A stretch of DNA of 9,561 bases, taken from contig JAUVEQ010000076.1 of the NCBI GenBank assembly GCA_030594725.1, positions 1 through 9,561 of the forward strand, given 5' to 3'. The notes below the pieces were generated by a model, which saw nothing but the letters and a program-made list of their open reading frames with translations, had not been told where the DNA came from and did not search any database. How positions within the stretch are numbered: position 1 is the first letter of the stretch; each line of letters starts with the position of its first letter. Source of the stretch: Methanobacteriota archaeon (GTDB lineage: Archaea; Thermoplasmatota; DTKX01; GCA-020343715). The position numbers and the translations under genes are program-made. This document shows positions 5,337-9,561 of this stretch, one piece after another.

Positions 5337-8300
5337 ATGGTAAGGGCATATCGATGGCCCCGTGGGGTCATCTCGCTGCTCGTTGTGTGCATGTTGAGCC
5401 TGGGCCCTTTCGCCCAGGGAGTGGACGTGGGGCTGGAGGATGGGATTGTACCCGGGAAAGTGGATGTTATCGAACCCCCAGCATCCATTGTCCAACCGGA
5501 TGCCAGGGAGCTCCTGTCGAACATCGACGGGTTCTTTACCGAAAACCTGGGGCAGAAGGGCGAGGGGGCTGGCAAGTTCTACTGCCAGGGCTCGCCCCTG
5601 TCGGTTGCCTTCGGGGATGGATGGGTCGCCTACGACCTGCTTCCAGAAGGTGGCGAGAAGGGCGTGATGTTCAGGGTCAGCTTCGAGGGATCCAATGACG
5701 TGTCGCCGGTGGGCCAGAGCCCCCTCAAGCACGAAAGCAATTTCTTCATCGGGAACGACCCTGATGAATGGATCACCGGTGCCCGGAACTACCAGGAGAT
5801 AGTATACCCCGAGATATACAACGGGATCGACCTGATCTACAGACTATCAGAGAACAGGATGAAGTACGAGTTCATCGTCGGACCTGGCGGGGACCCTGGG
5901 GTGATCGTGATGGACTTCGATGGTGTCGAAGGTCTTTCGGTGAGACCCGACACCGGGGACCTCATCATCGATACCGAGGTCGATTGCCTGACGGATTCGT
6001 CGCCCTACACGTTCCAGGAGACCCCGATGGGAAAGGATGAGGTGTCTTGCGCCTTCGAGGTTGTGGAGGATAACCGACTGACCTTCGAAGTTGCCGATTA
6101 CGATGTGACCTTGCCCCTTGTCATCGACCCGGAACTGATCTTCAGCACCTTTATAGGAACCTCTGCTGAGGATTATGGGTGGGGCGTGGATGTCGATGGA
6201 GATGGCGACCTCTATATTTGTGGTAAAACACTTTCATCCACCTTTCCCACCACCACAGGATCCTATGATACGACCGGCAACTCTGGCGAGGACATGTTCG
6301 TTCTCAAGCTCGAGACCGATGGCAGTGACCTCGTCTTCTCGACCTTCCTGGGTGGTTCGGGTTCTGATAAGCCACGGGGTTTCTGCTGTGACGTTTCGGG
6401 AATGACGTACATCGGTGGGTTTACCCTTTCCAACGATTTCCCAACCACGGCAGGAGCCTTCGATACCAGTAAGAATGGAGTTGGCGTGTGGGATAGCACA
6501 GTCTCCATTCTCGATTCCAATGGTTCGAGGCTGCTCGCCAGTACATATTACGGAGGGTCTGGCAGCGACTATGGTTGGCGCGTTCAGCTTGATGCATCCG
6601 GGAACGTATTGATGATGGGTTACACGACGTCCTCTGATCTACCGACAACCGTAAATAGTTATGATAAAACGCATAACGGAGAGGAAGATTTCTTTTTTGT
6701 CAAGTTCAATGACGACCTCTCTTCCCTCCTTGGTTTCACATATATCGGAGGTTCAGGCCTGGAAAGATTCTACATGGATCTAGCTACGGACGATGATGGT
6801 TACCTGTACTTCACAGGAGAAACGGGTTCCAGCGATTTTCCTGTCACCCAAGGTGCGTACCAGGTACAATCCGGAGGACAGAGAGACGCCTTCGTAATGA
6901 AGATGGACCAGAACGCAAGTCGTTTAATATATAGTACCTTCGTGGGCGGGAACAATAGCGAAACCGGTGAGGCGATCCATGTCGATGGGGAGGGTCATGC
7001 CTTCGTGGCCGGCACAACGACTTCTGGAGATTTTCCCACGACCGTTGATGCATACGACCGGTCCTATAATTCAAGTGGGGATAGTTTCCTTATCGAACTG
7101 AACGCCTCCGGTGATGGCCTGATCTATGGGACGTATTTTGGGGGTAATAGCGACGAAGCTTGGGTTGAGATGGATTGTTCAGACCCCGACACCTTCCTCC
7201 TTAAGTTCACAACCAGATCCACTGACCTCCCGATAACGCCTAATGGCTATGACAGTACCCACAACGGTAATTATGATTTTTACTTATGTAAACTCAACAT
7301 ATCCAACAAATCGGTGGAGTACGCAACCTACTTGGGCGGATCATCTTGGGAATTGTACGGAGCAATGGTCGCCACAGAGGAGGGTGCGGTTATCGTCGGA
7401 CTTTCGAACTCCACCAACTATCCAACCACCCATGGGGCCTTCGACACGTCCTGGGGTGGGAGGAATGACGTTGTCGTCACCCGAATTCTGATCGAGGTCC
7501 TGAACGGGACTGCCCCTTCGGAACCACTGAATATGACCGCAGAAAGGGGTGATAGATGCGCCCTCCTTGAATGGGACCCTCCCGAGTACGATGGTGGTCT
7601 TGCACTGCGAGGATACAATATCCATAGGGGAACCGGGGAAGGGGACCTGGCAATCGTTGGTATGATATCCGCACGTCACAGGACGTACGAGGATCACATT
7701 ATCTCCGTTGGCGAACGATACTTCTACGCGGTCAGCGCGTTCAACTGGAAGGGAGAGAGTAACCTCAGCTCCGTAGTCAACGTCACCGTGTACGGGCTCC
7801 CGTGGCCCCCCCAGATCTTCGAGGCCTTCCCCGGGGACGGGAATGTGACCCTCACATGGAGACCGCCATCGAGCACGGGCGGCCTTCCACTGTTGGGATA
7901 CGTGGTCTCAAGGGGCCTTGACAGGTACGAGATGGAACGCATCGTCGAGGTCGATATCCAGACATCATACCTTGACGAGGGCCTGGAGAACGGCGTCGAG
8001 TACTTCTACGCGGTCAAGGCCATCAACTCCCTGGGCGAGGGTCACCCGACCTCGGACATCGTGTCAGCCATGCCGGTCGGACCCCCCTCTGAACCTCGAT
8101 ACATGACGGCCGAGGCTGGGGATGCCGTTGTCACCCTGGAGTGGCGTGCACCTGTCAGCGATGGTGGAAGGTCCGTCCAGGGATACAGGATATTCCGGGG
8201 GCGTTCTGAGGATCCGGTGGAACCCCTGACCATCGTCAGCGACCTGATGACGACCTGGACGGACACGAACCTGACCAATGGGGTCACATACTACTACGCT

Positions 8301-9561
8301 GTCCTGGCCTTCAACGAGATCGGGGCCAGCAATCTTAGCCCGGTCGTGAGCGCCACCCCCATCGGCCTCCCCGGCGTACCACAGGATATCACGATCAAGG
8401 CCGGCGGCGGGTTCGTCCACCTCGAATGGGAACCCCCTGCCGGGACCGGAGGCATTCCGATCGAACGCTACTTGATCTCCAGGGGCCTATCGAAGACTGC
8501 CTTGGTGCACTATGTGGAAGTCGATGGCATGGTGACAAGCTTCAACGACACCGGTCTCGAGAACGGTGTCACACTCCACTACGTCATCCGCGCGGACACC
8601 GGGGTCCATCTAGGACCCAACTCCACGGTCATAAGCGCAAGACCGTTGACCCTCCCCCAGCCGCCGAGGGATGTGAGGGCCGATGGGGAAGAGCTCTCCG
8701 TGATCCTCACCTGGCTCACTCCCGAGAACGATGGAGGGGCCGAGATCATCCACTACAGGATACTCCGGGGAACGTCGATGGACTCCCTCGAGTTCCTCAT
8801 CGATGTGGATCCCTTATACACGAAATACGACGATTTCGACATCGAACCTGGCACAACTTACTACTACGCCATATCCGCATTTACGGAGGTCGGGGAGGGG
8901 CCATCGAACCCGACCGTCCAGGCGACCCCTTACGGGCCACCAGGCCCACCCATGAACGCCCGCATCGAGGTGGGAATCAAGGAGGTGTCCATCTACTGGG
9001 AACCGCCAGAGGATGACGGGGCCTCGCAGATCACGGGATACGTGATAGAGAGGGGCCTTTCCAAGGACAGCCTTCGGAAGGTGGCCGAGCTGGGAGACGT
9101 CACCTCATACCTGGACACCTCAGTCTCCTACGGTCAGACCTACTTCTATACCATAGCCGCGGTGAACATGGCAGGGGTTGGCGAGAGGTCCCCCATAATC
9201 TCTGGGACGCCCAAGGAACTCCTGGCAGCCCCCGGCAAGGTGACGACCTTAGTGGCCGACGCCAAGGGCGCCGAGGTCACCCTCCAGTGGACGGCGCCCC
9301 AGAATGACGGGGGCAGCCCCGTCACAGGCTACGTCATCCTCCGAGGCCTCTCCAAGGAAAACCTCGAGCAGGTAGCCGAGGTCGGCCCCTCAGCCACCAC
9401 CTGGTCCGAGGACGGCCTGAAGCGGGGAACCACGTACTACTACTCCGTCGCCGCCAAGAACGACGTGGGCGAGGGCGAGCCCATGTTGGCAAGAGAGGTC
9501 AAGGTGCCGCCGCCGGCGGAAGAGTCACCGGGGTTCGAGGTGGTTGCGGTAATGGCTGCCA
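5337..9561 (+). CDS. Giant secreted protein: seven-bladed SBBP propeller, seven FN3 domains, PGF-CTERM-like tail (3' partial)
   Basis: The frame is open for 1408 codons to the right edge. A signal peptide comes first (MVRAYRWPRGVISLLVVCML, cleaved near 28). Residues about 66-265 resemble the N-terminal domain of bacterial SBBP-repeat proteins (DUF7948-like): FTENLGQ, a YNGIDLIYR segment, and an ending DPELIFST. Seven SBBP-type blades of about 65 residues follow (266-722), each with an (F/Y)STFxGG-like opening, a D..G..Y..G.T core and an S.DFPTT.GAYD-like end. Seven fibronectin type III domains of about 95 residues come next (about 724-1390) with W.PP, GY.I.RG and YYYAV.A.N.xGEG motifs. The last visible residues, SPGFEVVAVMAA, match the start of a PGF-CTERM sorting signal. 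The protein is likely exported and anchored to lipid by an archaeosortase. No enzyme motif is seen; adhesion or matrix function is inferred. The ATG at 5337 follows a purine-rich ribosome binding site. Confidence 0.9.
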   Translation, partial: MVRAYRWPRGVISLLVVCMLSLGPFAQGVDVGLEDGIVPGKVDVIEPPASIVQPDARELLSNIDGFFTENLGQKGEGAGKFYCQGSPLSVAFGDGWVAYDLLPEGGEKGVMFRVSFEGSNDVSPVGQSPLKHESNFFIGNDPDEWITGARNYQEIVYPEIYNGIDLIYRLSENRMKYEFIVGPGGDPGVIVMDFDGVEGLSVRPDTGDLIIDTEVDCLTDSSPYTFQETPMGKDEVSCAFEVVEDNRLTFEVADYDVTLPLVIDPELIFSTFIGTSAEDYGWGVDVDGDGDLYICGKTLSSTFPTTTGSYDTTGNSGEDMFVLKLETDGSDLVFSTFLGGSGSDKPRGFCCDVSGMTYIGGFTLSNDFPTTAGAFDTSKNGVGVWDSTVSILDSNGSRLLASTYYGGSGSDYGWRVQLDASGNVLMMGYTTSSDLPTTVNSYDKTHNGEEDFFFVKFNDDLSSLLGFTYIGGSGLERFYMDLATDDDGYLYFTGETGSSDFPVTQGAYQVQSGGQRDAFVMKMDQNASRLIYSTFVGGNNSETGEAIHVDGEGHAFVAGTTTSGDFPTTVDAYDRSYNSSGDSFLIELNASGDGLIYGTYFGGNSDEAWVEMDCSDPDTFLLKFTTRSTDLPITPNGYDSTHNGNYDFYLCKLNISNKSVEYATYLGGSSWELYGAMVATEEGAVIVGLSNSTNYPTTHGAFDTSWGGRNDVVVTRILIEVLNGTAPSEPLNMTAERGDRCALLEWDPPEYDGGLALRGYNIHRGTGEGDLAIVGMISARHRTYEDHIISVGERYFYAVSAFNWKGESNLSSVVNVTVYGLPWPPQIFEAFPGDGNVTLTWRPPSSTGGLPLLGYVVSRGLDRYEMERIVEVDIQTSYLDEGLENGVEYFYAVKAINSLGEGHPTSDIVSAMPVGPPSEPRYMTAEAGDAVVTLEWRAPVSDGGRSVQGYRIFRGRSEDPVEPLTIVSDLMTTWTDTNLTNGVTYYYAVLAFNEIGASNLSPVVSATPIGLPGVPQDITIKAGGGFVHLEWEPPAGTGGIPIERYLISRGLSKTALVHYVEVDGMVTSFNDTGLENGVTLHYVIRADTGVHLGPNSTVISARPLTLPQPPRDVRADGEELSVILTWLTPENDGGAEIIHYRILRGTSMDSLEFLIDVDPLYTKYDDFDIEPGTTYYYAISAFTEVGEGPSNPTVQATPYGPPGPPMNARIEVGIKEVSIYWEPPEDDGASQITGYVIERGLSKDSLRKVAELGDVTSYLDTSVSYGQTYFYTIAAVNMAGVGERSPIISGTPKELLAAPGKVTTLVADAKGAEVTLQWTAPQNDGGSPVTGYVILRGLSKENLEQVAEVGPSATTWSEDGLKRGTTYYYSVAAKNDVGEGEPMLAREVKVPPPAEESPGFEVVAVMAA
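6132..7502 (+). repeat. Seven SBBP-type beta-propeller blades
   Basis: Seven consecutive protein-level repeats of about 65 residues begin LIFSTFIGT, LVFSTFLGG, LLASTYYGG, LLGFTYIGG, LIYSTFVGG, LIYGTYFGG and VEYATYLGG. Blade one carries an Asp-rich DVDGDGD loop that could bind calcium. Seven blades fit a closed propeller exactly. The section is clearly more AT-rich than flanking coding DNA (for example 19 G/C of 60 at 7261-7320). Confidence 0.85.
7506..9500 (+). repeat. Seven-copy fibronectin type III array
   Basis: Domains start near residues 724, 820, 915, 1010, 1104, 1200 and 1294, each about 95 residues long. Shared landmarks are a P..P opening, L.W..P...GG, (G/R/H)Y.I.RG(L/T/R)S, and (T/E)YYYAV.A.N..G(E/V)G. 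The joints read GLPWPP, GPPSEP, GLPGVP, LTLPQPP, YGPPGPP and ELLAAPGK. Copies are diverged at DNA level, with GC content rising toward the 3' end (43 G/C of 60 at 9241-9300). Confidence 0.85.
9528..9561 (+). other. Start of a PGF-CTERM-like archaeosortase sorting signal
   Basis: Pro-Gly-Phe at residues 1398-1400 follows a short Pro/Glu linker (VPPPAEES) and is followed by hydrophobic EVVAVMAA to the window end. PGF-CTERM signals consist of this tripeptide, a hydrophobic helix and a basic cluster at the extreme C-terminus, cut by archaeosortase A-type enzymes and replaced by lipid. The helix end and basic cluster lie outside the window, so the call is strong but incomplete. Confidence 0.7.

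Noticed and set aside
5198..5698. Plus-strand frame across the promoter and 5' end of the giant gene
   Set aside because: It lacks a signal peptide or domain pattern and conflicts with the long frame from 5337 that carries recognisable domains.
6186..6218. DVDGDGD motif as evidence of a dockerin domain
   Set aside because: Only one Asp-rich loop occurs, and it sits inside the first propeller blade. Dockerins need paired loops with helices.
2205..9500. CRISPR array or recent DNA-level tandem repeats
   Set aside because: The repeats are protein domains of about 65-100 residues that are well diverged in DNA; there are no short identical repeats with unique spacers.
1..9561. tRNA, rRNA or mobile-element genes
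   Set aside because: No cloverleaf-like pattern, rRNA core sequence, transposase motif or terminal inverted repeats were found in the intergenic stretches.

Overview
The window looks archaeal and probably euryarchaeal, possibly Thermoplasmata-like; this is inference from sequence features, not a phylogenetic placement. The evidence is TATA-type promoters with a BRE-like CCGAAAG flank, short or absent leaders, many N-X-S/T sequons in predicted secreted proteins, and a PGF-CTERM-like tail on the last protein. Most of the sequence is GC-rich. No RNA genes, insertion sequences, CRISPR arrays or phage genes were seen.

Left part (1-1810, minus strand). The first 28 codons of a gene resembling the membrane-bound metal-dependent hydrolase family run off the left edge, behind a clear TATA box that suggests a leaderless transcript. 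Behind it lie two tandem genes (220-951 and 1067-1810) for small single-pass membrane proteins. They share a related extracellular domain, so they are probably diverged paralogues, but their cytoplasmic tails are completely different: one basic and helical, the other proline-rich with an 8-residue repeat.

Middle (1811-5003). A divergent promoter region separates the minus-strand genes from a plus-strand gene for a 1010-residue surface protein. This protein has a signal peptide, five Ig-like repeats, four cadherin-like domains, a C-terminal membrane anchor and a short charged tail. The Ig-like half carries 19 N-glycosylation sequons and the cadherin-like half carries none.

Right part (5004-9561). 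A 333-bp intergenic stretch holds a possible minus-strand gene remnant, a hairpin, a promoter and a dyad. It precedes a very large plus-strand gene, open at the right edge after 1408 codons. The protein reads signal peptide, an N-terminal domain like that of SBBP-repeat proteins, seven propeller blades, seven fibronectin type III domains, and then the start of a PGF-CTERM sorting signal. The propeller section is much more AT-rich than the rest.

Taken together, four of the five genes encode cell-envelope proteins facing outward, built from adhesion-type beta-sandwich and propeller modules. No enzymatic defence or biosynthetic system is visible. The most notable points are the modular giant proteins, the paralogous membrane pair, and the sharp internal contrasts in glycosylation sites and base composition.
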